Part shown: piece by piece, positions 23,601 through 44,854 of the stretch | Layout of the letters: each line of letters starts with the position of its first letter | How positions within the stretch are numbered: the stretch's first letter is position 1 | The notes under the pieces: model-generated | Told to the model about the DNA's origin: nothing | The model's input: only the letters and a program-made list of their open reading frames with translations | The model's database searches: none | Program-made: the position numbers and the translations under genes | From: Paralichthys olivaceus | Lineage: Eukaryota > Chordata > Actinopteri > Pleuronectiformes > Paralichthyidae | DNA length: 64,000 bases | NCBI RefSeq assembly: GCF_024713975.1 | Contig: NC_091103.1 | Coordinates: 8,121,001 to 8,185,000 of the forward strand | Reading direction: 5' to 3'

Positions 23601-25908
23601 AATGCTATATATAAATTTGCTGTTGTATCAACTCATTTCTTCTGAATCAAAACAGATCTGTTGTGTATGTCGGTGCCCCCCATGGCTTGCTATTCGATGG
23701 CTTCTGCTCCTGCTGTACTCGGTGAGTAAGAAGCTCAAGGGCTTCGTGATCACACACTGGTGTAGTTCTACATCTCATGGGCACAAAAACACATGTCCAT
23801 CACTTGATATTTCATGTTCAGGCATTCACCCAGTAGAAAACTCCCTAAATATATTGTATAAGGAAACTGCCGGTTGAACCATTACAATTTTTATGCACAT
23901 TAGTTGACAACTGCTTATCTGCCTTACTTAAATATATATTATATATTCTTCCCAAAGTTGATAATCAATAAATGTACACTTCTTTTTTCATTATTGAAGG
24001 TATCTCAAATGTATCTTCCAATAAGTCTCATATGTTGTGTCCTGGTATCTAGAAACTGATACTAGACTGATACTAAACTGAATGCTGGTTAGGTCCTTCA
24101 GCTCATAGAACTTGTAAGTTAACCACAGCTGGGCTGTAACAAACTGTTTCACTATTAGAACCATAAAATGCTATATATAAATTTGCTGTTATATGAGTTC
24201 TTTTCTTCTGAATGGAAGATTGCCAGTCCTGGCAGTTCTCATCCAAGTTGGAACGGGTTGATGACATGTTCCTCGATGAAGGTATCCACCCACACTGACT
24301 TAACAACATACAGTATATTGATTCTATTTATAAAGACTGCTGATGATTCTAACATTTACATGAGATAATTAATTTACTAGGTTTAATATGTTTTTTGTTG
24401 TTATTGTAGGACCGGCAGTTGCTCGGCTTTATACTGTAGGGTTCTGCTATTTAGTTGAGTACATAGGTTTACTTTAATTCAAGAAAATATAGTTGTCACT
24501 CAAAAACCCATGTAGCAGCTCTGCAGCAGACATTCTCTTTGTGTGAACAACAAACATGTGACCCATAGATAGATGTAGACTGTTAGACAGGCAGACAGAC
24601 ATATAGATATATTTGCTCACATAGTTATCCACACATACACTCACTGTGTGTACCGTATTAGTATCCTAACTAGTAGGTTTTTATTAGAATAATTACCATG
24701 GTTTGTTTTTTTTTCCCTCAGGCTGCTCTTCTGAAGAGGATGAAGTCAATGCACCAAAACAGCAACCACCCAGAGATCCTTTGCTGCAGCTGATCTCCCT
24801 GCAGAAGGCATCTGGCTGCTGGGTGCTTGATACGGCTCTGGCTGCTGCTGTGGGAAAGACCAGCGAGGAGGTGGAGAACACAAAGCCTTCAGCTGTGAGT
24901 CGTAATACTAAGTCATTGTGTTATTTGGAAACAGATTTCATCATGTGGTTTGTAGTGATGCCACTTTTTCACAAAAGCAGATCAAACAAAACATAACAAT
25001 GATGTCAAACATAAGACAAATTTAAATTCTCTATTGGAAAACAAATATATATGTTATGAGGAAAGCTGTGACACAGCAGTGGAAATGAGTCAGCAGAAGA
25101 ACTAGCTGATATACAATGCAATGGTGCTGTAACAGAGCTGCTGTGTCCCTAATGAGCTGAACATATGAGAGTGACAGTGATGACTGGACTGCTCAACATA
25201 ACCAAATTGAGAAACTAGGTATGCCGCCCTCTTGTGGTCATTTTAACCTCCTGCTTGTGAAAGGCGTTGACCCTGTTTCATTTAGTATATGATATTATTA
25301 CTGTTGTACAGAAGCTTACTGAATTCACTTGAGAATCTGAATTAATGAGATCATTTCTGTTTTCATGGGAAAAACATTCACCTCATTTTCTGAATAAAGA
25401 CAGCCTACCTCAAAATCCCAGAGGGTTTTTTTAATGTATTTATTTAACATAGAGAGCAATAGAGTAGAAATGTCCGACATGCGTAGTTTGATCCAGTTTT
25501 GTTTTGGCCCAGGGCTTAGATATTGGGAGATACTTTTCAATCTCCCCTCAAAATCTATTCCGTTGTTTGTTTTTTTTGTAAATTAGGTGAAACAGGAAGT
25601 GTGGGCCACCATTCTGGCTCTGATCTGGCTTCATGGATTCAAGATGGATGCAAAGGAAGAGTGGGAGCTTCTGGCTATGAAGGCTGTGTCCTGGCTCCGT
25701 GCTCAGAAAGGTAATAATCAATAAGTAATAGATAGATCAATTAATTTTAAACAGGTGTGATGGTTTGTAGCCTGTCAGCCACTGTGTATCATCTGTTGCT
25801 GACTTAGTTTGTGTGTTTTTTTTCCCAGCACCATGTGTGGCAGAATGTGTGGTAGCTGCAAACACACTGTTGGGTTTCAGTGTGAAGACAGACATCCTGG
25901 GGCTCTGA
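17633..25908 (+). CDS. vwa5a: vwa5a-like copy 3, complete gene (VIT + VWA domain protein)
   Basis: Coding exons: 17633-17672, 18279-18481, 18572-18794, 19712-19878, 19983-20097, 20187-20362, 20450-20538, 20639-20783, 21470-21549, 21628-21742, 21839-21997, 22285-22388, 22953-23173, 23308-23358, 23656-23721, 24219-24281, 24722-24894, 25587-25710, 25829-25908 (TGA). Phases close exactly, giving about 797 aa. The domain order is VIT, VWA with intact DRSGSM (D285) and TDGE, post-VWA region, linker, and the C-terminal VWATILALIWLH module. Exons 1-13 are almost identical to copy 2. The three linker cassettes and the last three exons differ. The linker includes CYSMASAPAVL and an acidic stretch (VDDMFLDE, SSEEDE) instead of the lysine/serine-rich block of copies 1 and 2. 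No clear polyadenylation signal lies near the stop; an AATAAA at about 27368 is the first candidate and is uncertain. Confidence 0.9.
23381..24213 (+). repeat. Intronic tandem repeat multiplying a linker cassette exon in copy 3
   Basis: A block starting ATTCCCAAAGTTGATAATC and ending near CTTCTGAAT occurs at about 23381-23647 and again at about 23948-24213. Each block sits directly upstream of a cassette exon (23656-23721 and 24219-24281). Copy 2 has one full block at about 13051-13320 and a second one cut off at the recombination junction (about 13627-13697). Confidence 0.8.
25223..25237 (-). promoter_or_regulatory. CTCF-like motif
   Basis: On the minus strand this reads CCACAAGAGGGCGGC, close to the vertebrate CTCF core. 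It lies in an intron of copy 3. Occupancy is unknown. Confidence 0.35.
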
Positions 25909-28900
25909 GGATTCCTTAAAAATGCCTTCCTTTTCTTCTTCAGGATTAATACCAATGACCACAGACACATACTATACACCTAGATGCTGCAGTTGCCATT
26001 TTGGCCTGTAAACACATGCAAGTTAAAGGCGGAGCTCCATTTGTCTGTATAACAAATACTTTTACATTTAAATTTCAACTAATATCAACAATTTGCTTTC
26101 AAGGGTTTCTTACCTACATGGGTTTTGCCTCCAGTTATTTAAAGTCAATAGTTTGACATGTAGTATTGGCAAGAATCAGTATTCATTTGAAATGGGCAAA
26201 AAACTGGGTTAAACGTGAAAGCTTTGATTCCTTTTCTTCTTAAAAATATGGGATTAAATCAGCATATATCTACCTACAAATTCCACAGATGTCTGTATGT
26301 CTGTCTGTGGAAAGCATATCTCTAGGACCGTTCATCTTATTGGCTTCGCTCTGGAGCAGTCGGTGGGGACAGGGCAGTCCTTGGAATTATAGACTGCAGC
26401 TGTGTGAATAATATCTTTCCCACCAGATCATTTTGATAATTTGATTATTTTTATTTCACCACATTGGACTGACACATTCATAGAATCACTTCCTCTTCAG
26501 CTATTTGTCTACAAAGTCAACGTTTGTTTAATTGCAGCAAGCTTTATATCGAGAGGAACAACAGAGCTTTCATTTTGAAAATCATTTTCAGCCAAGTCAG
26601 TAATTCACACCATTTAAAGTCTAACGTGGACCCCCCCCCCTGCTGATTGTCTAGCAGTGAGTATATCCGAACAATTGACTTTGTATTTGAGACATTTATT
26701 TTGTTCTCTACGTAGATCACAAACTCATCAATACAAAAAGCAGCTGATTGAAATCAGTTGAAATTTAAACCTTATTGTGTTTTGTTCCAGATAGACTGCA
26801 GCTTGCATGTGTTAACAGGCCAGTCTTGCCTGGTCCAATATGGTGGACGCATTGATGTATTGCAGCAACAGGTAGAAGTGGCCTTTATGTATAAATGTCT
26901 ATCTTTATATTGTCATTTACTGGCATAAAGGCATATGCATAACCTTAGCATTGCACATCATTATTTGTACTATCCACTTCAGTGATATTGTGATTGTATT
27001 GCACTTCGTCTGTGCAGGATTGACCATATGACAAAACAAAGAATGGTTAATCTGTCTCACACCTTTAATGTTTGTTTGTTTTTAATCAGCAACTGTTAAA
27101 CTGACAAATATGTTGAATCTCATGGCCTGAAACTTGATTGAATATTTAAATTACTAGTGCTTCAGTCTTATGCTAATGAATTTTTTTATATAACTATAAC
27201 ATCTGAATATATTGAATGTAATGTTTTCAAATCTGTATTCAATAGATTCAAGATTCATTCCATATATATTCTGACTGTCATTCAATATAATCAAACTTCA
27301 TATTATATACTGGTATATTCAAAAATAATCCTTGCAGCATGCCATATATTTGAAACAACCTGAATCAAATAAAAGTAACACATAAAAACAGTTGACTGTT
27401 TTTGTGCAGATGTAGCAGATTATTGTATTATACCTCTACTCTGGACGTAAAGGTCTTAAGTCTCAATGTCTCCGCTCGGTGTCACTGGTGTCTGTGTCTT
27501 AGTGCTGGTGGAAAGGCGAAGGATCGCATCCTGTGACTCTGCATGTGAACAGTGACTTTACAGGAGCCAACATTACAGAATAAATGTGAGTAATGAGGTT
27601 GTGTGGTTTCCTGAGAAAGTGTTTGTTGTCTCTATATTTCCTGTGGTTGAGATTTTTCCACTGGTGTTTGATGATTTTGGTAAAAACCTTCTCTAATACA
27701 CTTCTACCAAGTAAAACATTTCGATATAATCATTAATTTAGTTCCATATGAACTTTTTAGTTTTACAGTCAGCAATGAACATCTACAATTTGTCACTTTA
27801 CAATTTTCAATCAAAAGTACTCAATAACCAGAATGGCACTCAGTAGAGCACATCCCTCTGCAGGGGCCAAACAGTACCCTTACATTCAATCAAGCCGCAC
27901 TAAATTGCACAAACATAGATATCAGTCTCGATCCACCCCTTTGTCCAGATCCACGCCAAAACTTAATGTTTTTTTCCGTGCCTCATGTCCCATCCCCGAT
28001 ATGAATGCTCGATCATCATCATGTGATTCGGAGCCAAAGTCTGTTGCAATCGGGAAATGGAGCCACAATATCAAGGTCCACGCTATTCACGAGTCAGCTG
28101 ACAATCATTTACGTTTCACCTTTGTTTTTATAGAAAATCCTTAAATGAAACCAAACTTATTGGAAAAAATTAGAACTTCAATGTGACAATAACTTCGTGG
28201 AATGAAAGAAATTCATTTTTCATGTTCATCCACTAAAATAAAGGAGCCACCAGGGGGAGCTGGAGACGCTTTGGCTTCACTTTCGCGGAGCCTTCATATT
28301 GTCCATCTTTATATGTAGTCTATGCACATTACTCACACAACATCATTACTTCAACCAGTAGAGTTTACGCTGATTTGAAGTTGTTCAAATGCAGAAATGT
28401 TGATGGCCATTATAAATAACTCTTTGTCACATAATGTATATTTTTGTGTAGTGGGTTTTTTATTGATAGCAGGAGTGTTGAATCATCCAGAGATGTAGCA
28501 CAAACAACCAGAACAGTAGGTGCTGACATCAGGTGTAACAACAGCACGTGTCAGTGGAATAAATCCATCATCGAGCACAGTGACGTGTTTAACTGAAAGA
28601 CCGTCAAGTATCATTGACTATCACAGAAAATAGAGTGAATCCTCATTATCACCGGTGCATTGTTCTTACTTTGTGACTTTTGATTTATCTCATTCATGTT
28701 GATCAAAAAAAGGCTGAGAGCTCAAAAAAAAGCATGTATGGCCTGGACTGGCTCTTCCTCCTCATCCTGCTCTAGTATATTAGAAATTAAAAGTGACACA
28801 TTTCTCTTTCTCTCTCTTGATTATTACACAAAATAGCAGCCTTCACCTCCAGCCTTAGGAGTGCTAGTAAAATAGAATATTCTCTCATATCTAAGTAACA

Positions 28901-29885
28901 GCCTCAGCTCCACAATTCTATGATGAGCTTTTATGACAAACTAAAAACAGACATTTCATTTTGAAATAGGCGTTTGGGGGCATTCAGTCCTCTGGTGGGT
29001 GAAGCTCTGGTTGCCCTGGAATAGGTAACCACTCAGTGGCCAGTGTGTGCAGAGAGGAGTGGATGAGTGGACCCGTCATTAAGGAGTGGATGCACCTTCC
29101 ATGCGCGTCTCAGCAGCAGATATGTCGGTGGGTAATGCGGCAGTTCTCATTACATTAGCGCCGTCAAGTATTGCTGCGCTGGCTGGAGGCAGATTAGCCA
29201 GCCGACGGACAATCCTCTTAAACAAGTCTGCATTAAGCCACTGTGAGAGGCTGGGTGGTGGCCTCTGTCCCCTGCCTGCCCAGCCCAGCTCTCTTGTCCC
29301 TTTCATTCTCTGGATGTGTCCTCCTCTCCTCTTCTCTCCGGGTTTTGCTTCAATCTCTCACTCAGATCTTTTTGTCCACCTGCCTGTTGGCCTTGCGAAA
29401 AAGTGTCTTGATCTCCTCTGTCACCATCTCCTGCCAGTTGTCCCTAGTAAAGACACCGGGTGCAGTTAAGACCAAGATTGTATTTGACAATATGTTTATT
29501 TTTAAGCAAAAGCTCTGAGATGTGAACACACAAAAAATGTATGAAAGCGTAGCACAAGAACAGACAAAGAATGAATAAAAACACAACAATGCTGAGGGCG
29601 AAAAGTTCATTATGTGTCAGGCACAATAAAGGTAAATGATGTAAACAAGGAGGGCTTTCCCCAATCTGCTTAAGACAATGTGGAAGGTGATAAGATCAGG
29701 AGATTAATAAGGCTAGTAAATCACAAAGCAATCACTAAGGTTGAGAACTCAACAACAGGAAGCCGTGTCCGTGCATGCTCAAAGGATGAGTTTGGTCACA
29801 TCAAACTGACAAACACGACAATATTTCTGCAACACAACACCAGCTGGCATGCAGGTCTCTACCTCTGCTGTTTGGACTAAGAAGG
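25909..29885. other. Intergenic region between vwa5a copy 3 and the guanylyl cyclase gene
   Basis: No convincing coding exon was recognised. The region holds AT-rich unique sequence, a C-rich run at about 26632, a fragment beginning with CACTCAGTAGAGCACAT (about 27835) that resembles the inverted-repeat element family seen elsewhere, and a CCACCAGGGGGAG-containing repeat at 28220-28325. The 103- and 127-codon open frames here show no domain and no supporting splice structure. Both neighbouring genes end in this stretch (tail to tail), so 3' UTR sequence is expected at both edges. Confidence 0.6.
28220..28325 (+). repeat. Dispersed repeat carrying a CTCF-like motif
   Basis: The segment around CCACCAGGGGGAGC (28247-28260), followed by TTTGGCTTCACTTTCGCGGA and ending at TAGTCTATG, is a pattern I recall as widely dispersed in fish genomes. 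The first 14 bases fit the CTCF core on the plus strand. Confidence 0.4.
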
Positions 29886-38608
<8,723 letters not shown>

Positions 38609-38890
38609 TGTCCTTCCAGGGTGTCCGAGGGAGCGGATCTTTGCGTTCACTTCGTTGTTATAACTCACACCAGAGACACCTGCAGAATACAGACAATACA
38701 AACCTTACGTGTTTGCGCAGTAAGACACAGCGACGTGACAACAACCAAATAACTCACCCTTTCTTTGAATCCATCGGGACAGCTTCAAGGTCCGATGAGA
38801 CGGTCTCGCAGGTGTCCTCTCGGGCGTCCCCTCACCTGACCATCGTCCACGCCTCAACCTGTTCAAGCCCGAGGACGCACGGCGCGGCTG
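38609..38890 (-). other. Predicted 5' UTR and upstream non-coding exon of the guanylyl cyclase
   Basis: On the minus strand an acceptor CTGCAG (exon begins at 38679) opens the exon holding the chosen ATG. A donor GGTGAGTT ends an upstream exon at 38758. An ATG in that upstream exon would run into a stop after splicing, so it is more likely untranslated. The upstream exon's 5' limit and the promoter are unclear. Confidence 0.4.
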
Positions 38891-40740
38891 AGGCGCAGCA
38901 GCAGAGTCATGGCGTTTGGATCACAGGGGCTGGAAGAGACGGGCAGGGCTGCGGGCGATGCGTCTTCAGCACCCTGGAGAGCTACTTACGCCCCGCAGTC
39001 AGCGCCTCTGAAGGCTGCCGTGTTTCCACAAGCTGCTCACCTGCAGCCTCCACATCTGAGCGAGGAGCAACTGGCTCTGCAGCTTTCCCTCAGGTCATGA
39101 GTGGAAAATGTAGACGTTACAATATCCCAATTGGTAGTTTTCCTTTCAATGGGCGATTCTGTGTTGTAAAAATGTTTTAAAGTTTGTTTTGTAGCTATAG
39201 GGTAAGGCCCAGTGTCAGCTACAGGCCCATTCAATCCAATCCTTCCAAAGTGACCTGGGGCCAAAACGTAGGTGTTACTCACTAATCCATTTTCAGTGAG
39301 GCACAGTGTAAGAGGATTGGCTACAGGCCATATACTCTAAAAGCCTTGTTATCATGCATGCTGCATGGAGAGGCCTCTTCCCATCATCCCAACATACTCT
39401 TCTGGAAATGCAGTCACACACCTTTTATTTTTCTCATAAGACGTATGGCGATGCTTTGTCACGAAATATAAAAGTACAGAGATAAATATTTATTTTTCTT
39501 GCCATGGAGACCACAGCCACATTGCACACAGACACCTGAACCGTGCTTTAATTGGTCTAATATGCCCACAGTACAGCAGGTCCCACAGATTAAATGAATT
39601 CGAACCCTGGTGGAGTGGGAGTCATTAAAGATAACGAAGGGCTCTCCCTGCAGGTCCCCTGAGCTGTGCTGTGTTTCGCCTGCGTCAGTCTTCTCAGCTC
39701 TTTTCGTTTTTTCTTTTGACAATAGACGCCACTGGTGAAACAGCCTGCCTGGCAATTGACTCCAAGAACAGCTGGTTGCCACAACATCAGCCCTTGGATC
39801 AGTGTTAGAGACAATGTGTGTACTGGATGGATGAGCACAGCAAAGAAGATGTCAGATTGTGCAGTGTTTTATTTTGTTTGAGGGGGGGTTACTAATAGTT
39901 TAGCTCATGGAGACGTGTGTGTAAACTTGTTGCTTTTATTAAAATATATCAAAGGTAAAAATGATGAATAAAGACAGATTCAACATATGGTGATGTGTTG
40001 TTTGTGTGTGTGTGTGTGTGTGTTCATGTTCCTCTCGTTTGTGTTTTGAACTTTTAAACTTTTAAACGATGCATAAAAGGAACATAATTTTAACTTTACA
40101 GAATATATAATTGTGTAGTCACAGGTATATTGCATTACATTATGTGCATAGAGAGTTGGAAAGTGAGTCCACCTTTGTTGACCCATATCCCACATAAGCT
40201 GATGAGCCTCTTAAATGTAACACCTTGACACCGCTGTCCTGCATCCAGGAATAGGGGATAGAACTGACAACTCAGCGCAATGTTCTCCCAGTGAGCAGTG
40301 AATACAACACGTCCTCTGTAAGGAGCACAGTGAAACACAAACAAATAGAAAAGAAGAAAATAAAATAAATTATTTCAGATAATTAATATCACCAGGTAAT
40401 GTATGACATTAACTAAACAACTCATAACATTAACTAAACTCTCATTTCACTTTCTACAGTTATAGGAGAAAAATAGAAAATGTTGTGTGAGCAAAAGAGG
40501 AGATAAATCATTAAAATGTTATTGGTGTGATGGAATCGGATCAACAGGAAGATTTATGGAAAAAATATACTTCAGGAGACACTAGGCAAAATAATATTTT
40601 AATGTTCTGTGCACTTTTTCTATTGACACTATAGGATGAGGTGCATGGAAATAAAGCAATGCATAGTGAAATGGGAAAATTTAATTTAAAGGACTGTTCT
40701 ATTTAATATTCAATAAGGGGTTGTATATATTAAGCTCAGT

Positions 40741-41060
40741 GTGGATCTCAGGCCTTTTCTTTACACGATTAACAATGAAGCTTTTGGAGAGCCCACATAC
40801 CGAGTGGAATCATGGCACTGGGGCTCTCTGCCCCTGTTTGTCAGATCTGGGCAACAAGTGAACCATAGCAATACTGCATGTCCACCAAAGGGGCCAAAGG
40901 TGACCCGAATTAGTTTTGAACATGGTCATGTTCACCATTTACCACATGGGTCACTTTAGGTCCACATCCAGATTACACCTTGCCCAGAACACAGCTTGTT
41001 TGCCAATAGGCCCACATGGGATATTTGGGCCACATTAGCAACTTTAGAACAACTTTAGAC
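40741..41060. repeat. Dispersed repeat (GGGCCACATTAG-type)
   Basis: The segment carries GGGCAACAAGTGAACCATAG, CCACATGGGTCACTTTAG, and GGGATATTTGGGCCACATT. It resembles a fish repeat with recurring GGGCCACAT words. No copy elsewhere in the window was found, so this is recognition by pattern only. Confidence 0.4.
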
Positions 41061-42328
41061 TTGGACACATTCTGTTCGGGCCTCAAGAAGTCAAGAAGTG
41101 CAACATCATTGCCTGAAGTGGCCTACATCCGTATGCGGTCTGGTGTGGTAACAGCTAAGACATGGATTACATACTGACTCTGCAGATGCAATTGGCATTG
41201 GCTGCACTCTGTAGCTCTGGTGTCATCTAGTGGAGATAGAGTATACAGTGCTGATTACTGTGTTTTACACCAGGAAAAGAAGAACAGACTTTATGCTTCA
41301 GCCATCATAGAGTCATTATTTATGTTTGGATGCTGAAATTGCATGTACTGGTTTCAACCTAGATTAACTGGAGATATTTTATTGCTTATCAAGGGACCAC
41401 AAATCAGTTAGAAAGAGTTTAAATGTTCAGTGTAATAGGCAACAGCTTTTTAAAAAAGCTTTAAGCAGCACTGTGCAGGGACTGACTGGGGACTGAAGAG
41501 ACAATGAAATATGCACCTGAAGAGTTTAAAAGGTAATTTAAATGCAATGTTAATATGTACATAATTACAATTTGAAAAAACATGTACGCCTTGGTCGTGT
41601 TTCTCTTTCTCATTTTCAGAGTTATTATGTTTTTACATCATGCTCTGCATTCTGCTTGCCACCAGAGACCCAATCTTATCTCCACAGCCCTGAGGATTAC
41701 CAGAAACTGCAACATGCAAACCGTTTGTATGTGTCCGTGTGTTTGTGTGCGTGTGTGTGTGTGTGTGGCCTAAGTCGCTACATGACCACAACGATAATCC
41801 CCTTTTCTAAAACTCTGGCCTCAAATTGTGTTGACCCTTGGGAGTGTGTGAGTTGTACTGTATTGGTGTGTGCTGTCATGCTGTCATGCTCTCATGAGAG
41901 AAACAATGGCCGGGGGCAAAGTTGAAGGGTGGAGGCCCCTCAGCATTGTGTGAGCAGCAACAGATGTTCAACATAATTCATCACACTTGACCTCCGTCTT
42001 TTGAAAACTAGTTACAGGGCACGGCCTGTTTGTTTATTGTCCTGTTACAAGTTTTGTCAGACTCATCTAGATTTTTTAAACAACAAACTGCCTATTTCTG
42101 ATTTTGCTATTATGTAAACTATTTAATGAAATCACTTTATATAGGCCTCAGTCTGCAGGATCTGTCTTTGCATTGTTGTAAAGAACGAGAGGAGATGTGT
42201 GCTTCAACAGGAAACATCTAGGTTTCAGTTCACATTAGTTCTTTTATTATCACTTTGATCAAAATGCAAACTTCAGGCCAAATGAAACAAACCACTTTTG
42301 TTTTCGTGTAAGGTTGTTTGAGGCGATT

Positions 42329-42343
42329 CCACCAGAGGGCGCT
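42329..42343 (+). promoter_or_regulatory. Strong CTCF-like motif upstream of tsku
   Basis: CCACCAGAGGGCGCT fits the vertebrate CTCF core very closely. It lies outside the recognised repeats, about 0.9 kb before the predicted tsku first exon's donor. Occupancy is unknown. Confidence 0.5.
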
Positions 42344-42594
42344 CCTGTGACATTAGACTGAACACGGAAGTTAGCCGTCTTACCCTTTAAAAATAAAAGG
42401 TGAGGCAAGATGAGGTTTTCTCGGGGCAAGTATAACTGTCAGACTATGTTGAAATGGTTTTGGTGTACACAATTTTAATGTTTAGTATATTTCATGTATT
42501 TATTTATATTAGTTGTATCTTAAAGTGTATATTATTTCAAAGTATCCATATGGCTATTTATTACATTATATTCATATATTCATTTCTTTCTGTT

Positions 42595-42720
42595 TAAAGG
42601 TACAGTGTGTAGAATTTAGTGACATCTAGTGGAGAAATTGCATGTTGCAGCTGAATGCCCCTCACTTCACCCTCCCCTTCCAAACATGAGAGAGAACCTG
42701 TGGTAGCCTTCAGTTGGACA
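42595..42720. repeat. Dispersed teleost repeat (TAGTGACATCTAGTGG family)
   Basis: It runs from GGTACAGTGTGTAGAATTTA to GTGGTAGCCTTCAGTTG and matches the segments at 5757-5920 and 16838-16985 with scattered differences. Confidence 0.65.
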
Positions 42721-42999
42721 TGTTGCTGTAGCTTAATCGTGTCCCCGGTTCTGGCAAACAGATGCAGACTGTGGTGAAGTGCCATTATTCCATGCGGTAG
42801 GTGGGCCAAATAAATTTTGCTGTTGGGGAAGGAATCTATATAGGAAAGCATCTTCATGCTGTGACAACTTCAGTGGATATTAAAAAAAAGGTACATTTGA
42901 AGCGTCTTGTTTTGGAAATCCTCAACAGGAAGTGCTCTTATTTTGTCTGCCGGAGGACTTGACGGTGGTAAAAAGAGCCAAAGGCGTCCGTCCCACACA

Positions 43000-43271
43000 C
43001 ACACACACACACACTCTGAGACAGACAGAGACAGACAGACAGGGAGACAGACAGGGAGACAGACAGGCAGGACTCTACGGGATGGGAACAGACCAGTGTG
43101 ACCCAGTGTTTCCAGCTGTTGGCAGTTTGCTGCGGAGGCGCCGAGCTCATGTAGAGCAGCCGGGGACTGGCACCGGGACACGGACACCGCTGCGGGGGTC
43201 TGCGAACTAAAACATGGGAGCGGTGAAGTGAGGAGAGAAACGTCCCGAGGAGCAACAAGGAAAACAGCGAA
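43000..43271 (+). promoter_or_regulatory. Candidate tsku promoter and 5' non-coding exon
   Basis: This is one of the few G+C- and CpG-rich stretches in the intergenic DNA. It ends at a good donor (CAGCGAA|GTAAGT, exon end 43271). The tsku ATG at 47823 follows an acceptor (CCTCAG, exon begins at 47817), so an upstream non-coding exon is required, and this is the best candidate. Linkage of the two exons is inference. Confidence 0.35.
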
Positions 43272-43447
43272 GTAAGTAGCTGAAGAGGGAAGTGATCACA
43301 AGTGGGACAAGTTGTGTTTCACTGGTTTCCAGTGGGTCAGAGGCTGCGGGTGAAACTGTGGCGGACACAGGAGCTGAGGGACAGATCAGGTTACACGTTT
43401 TCTGGTGTGATTGAGAATCCGCCCCTCGTGTCCACACGGAGACTGAC

Positions 43448-43450
<3 letters not shown>

Positions 43451-43524
<74 letters not shown>
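43451..43524. repeat. (CA)n microsatellite
   Basis: About 37 uninterrupted AC dinucleotides. They create artificial open frames of alternating Thr-His or Cys-Val on both strands. Confidence 0.95.
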
Positions 43525-43529
<5 letters not shown>

Positions 43530-44029
43530 TTGCAAACTCCTGTGACTGAGACGCGCGGAGGTGACATGTGGACCAGTGATTGACAGCCGCGAGGGGCGGG
43601 GTATAGGTCGAATGGCTCATAAACGCTGCTAACACATGTGATTAATAATAATACTGATCGCTGTGGATGTGTTTAGATGTTTTAAATCCAGTCGGTGGAG
43701 GTGTGTGCTCGCCCCGCGCGGTGCCACGTACGGCTGCTGCTGGAAATCTGATCTGCAGAGGTGCCCGTGCAGAGCCTGAACACTCGTGTTGACTTCCCAG
43801 GGCATGACATGGTGGTTCACTCTGTGGTTAATGCACAGAAACAGATGGTCAGACATTTTTTTAATATAATGTGGGGAGTGGTGTTTTTAAAATGAGACAG
43901 AATAGGTTAAGGTTAATTGTGGAGTCAATTTTCAACATCAAAGTCATTTACTTTGATGTTTTGTGCATAACAAACTAAGCAAAAAGAAAAATATGGGGAC
44001 CTGTTATTGCAGTACCTCCAGGAACAGTG

Positions 44030-44105
44030 CACCAACACAGTAGATGGCGGTAATGCACCTTGACATTGGTTGCCGACCGCCAATAAACCGAACAAAGAAG
44101 AAGTG
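44030..44105. repeat. Short dispersed repeat (AGATGGCGGTAATGCACC)
   Basis: ACACAGTAGATGGCGGTAAT, then TTGGTTGCCGACCGCCA and AAGAAGAAG, is a combination I recall from dispersed fish repeats. No second copy is in the window. Confidence 0.4.
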
Positions 44106-44854
44106 CGTGTTTATACTGTCTATGTGTGTTTGTTTATTAATTTGATATGGACATTGCTCATTAATCAACAGATAAAATACTGTAAAGGATGCCAGAGTTC
44201 GCTATACAAGCAAAATTGTATCCATTGTCCCGAGCCAGCTTTCACATTTCAACCTGAAATAAAAGAAAATGACCGATCTTATATAATCACAAATATATAT
44301 ATGGACAATTCATGCACATTATACATACCATCTAACTAACTGGACAACAAACCCATGATTATGGCTACATCCGTAGTACGACTCATTGGTTTGAAAACGC
44401 ATCAACTTGGAAACGCTGCTGGTCTCAGTGAATATATTCACCAGTAAATCAGCATAATTGATATTATCCATATAACCTACTGCGAAGTTCCCCTCTTACA
44501 TTAGACTTTATTATTGATAAAAGTAGTGTTGTATTCAAAGCTTGCTCCGAGCTTCCCCTCTTAATGATCTTTTGCTTTTTCTGAAATACTGTCTCTCGTC
44601 ACCTCACCATAAAGCAACACTGGAGTTGATTGTTCTCTGTGCTTGTGAAAAGATTTATTCTCCATAAATGCCGCTTAATTGTTTTAAAACACTTAAGTAG
44701 CGTCTCTTTTCCTTTGAGCTCACCGTCTCCTCCTCCTCAGTGTCATGCATTCATTCGGCTTAAAGGATTAATGTGGCATCCGTCCAATTCAAATTACACA
44801 GTTTTCAGCCTTCAAACTGGAAGAATACATTGGCACAGAGCGATGTCTACGACA

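Larger units (their letters stand above)
13699..24020 (+). repeat. Tandem duplication unit 2 (about 10.3 kb)
   Basis: This is the second near-identical unit. It contains the last four exons of copy 2, the copy 3 promoter, and copy 3 up to its second linker cassette. It is shorter than unit 1 mainly because of the 671-base loss in intron 3 and a loss of about 60 bases near 17,010. Confidence 0.85.
38890..42900. other. Intergenic region between guanylyl cyclase and tsku
   Basis: No coding exon was recognised. It holds a (TG)n run near 40001-40022, a dispersed repeat at 40741-41060, a (TG)n run near 41745-41766, a CTCF-like motif at 42329, and a repeat at 42595-42720. The 196-codon frame at 38590-39180 is antisense to the cyclase 5' region and shows no domain. 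Confidence 0.6.

Noticed and set aside
24411-24436. Possible extra exon after a TTATTGTAG acceptor in copy 3
   Set aside because: Its 26-base length changes the phase and would break the frame of the next exon. Direct joining of 24281 to 24722 is in frame.
27833-28144. 103-codon open frame in the intergenic region
   Set aside because: It starts inside a fragment resembling the CACTCAGTAGAGC-type dispersed element and shows no domain or splice partner.
42932-43635. Several open frames with Thr-His or Cys-Val runs
   Set aside because: They are translations of (CA)n, GACAGACAG and related simple repeats.
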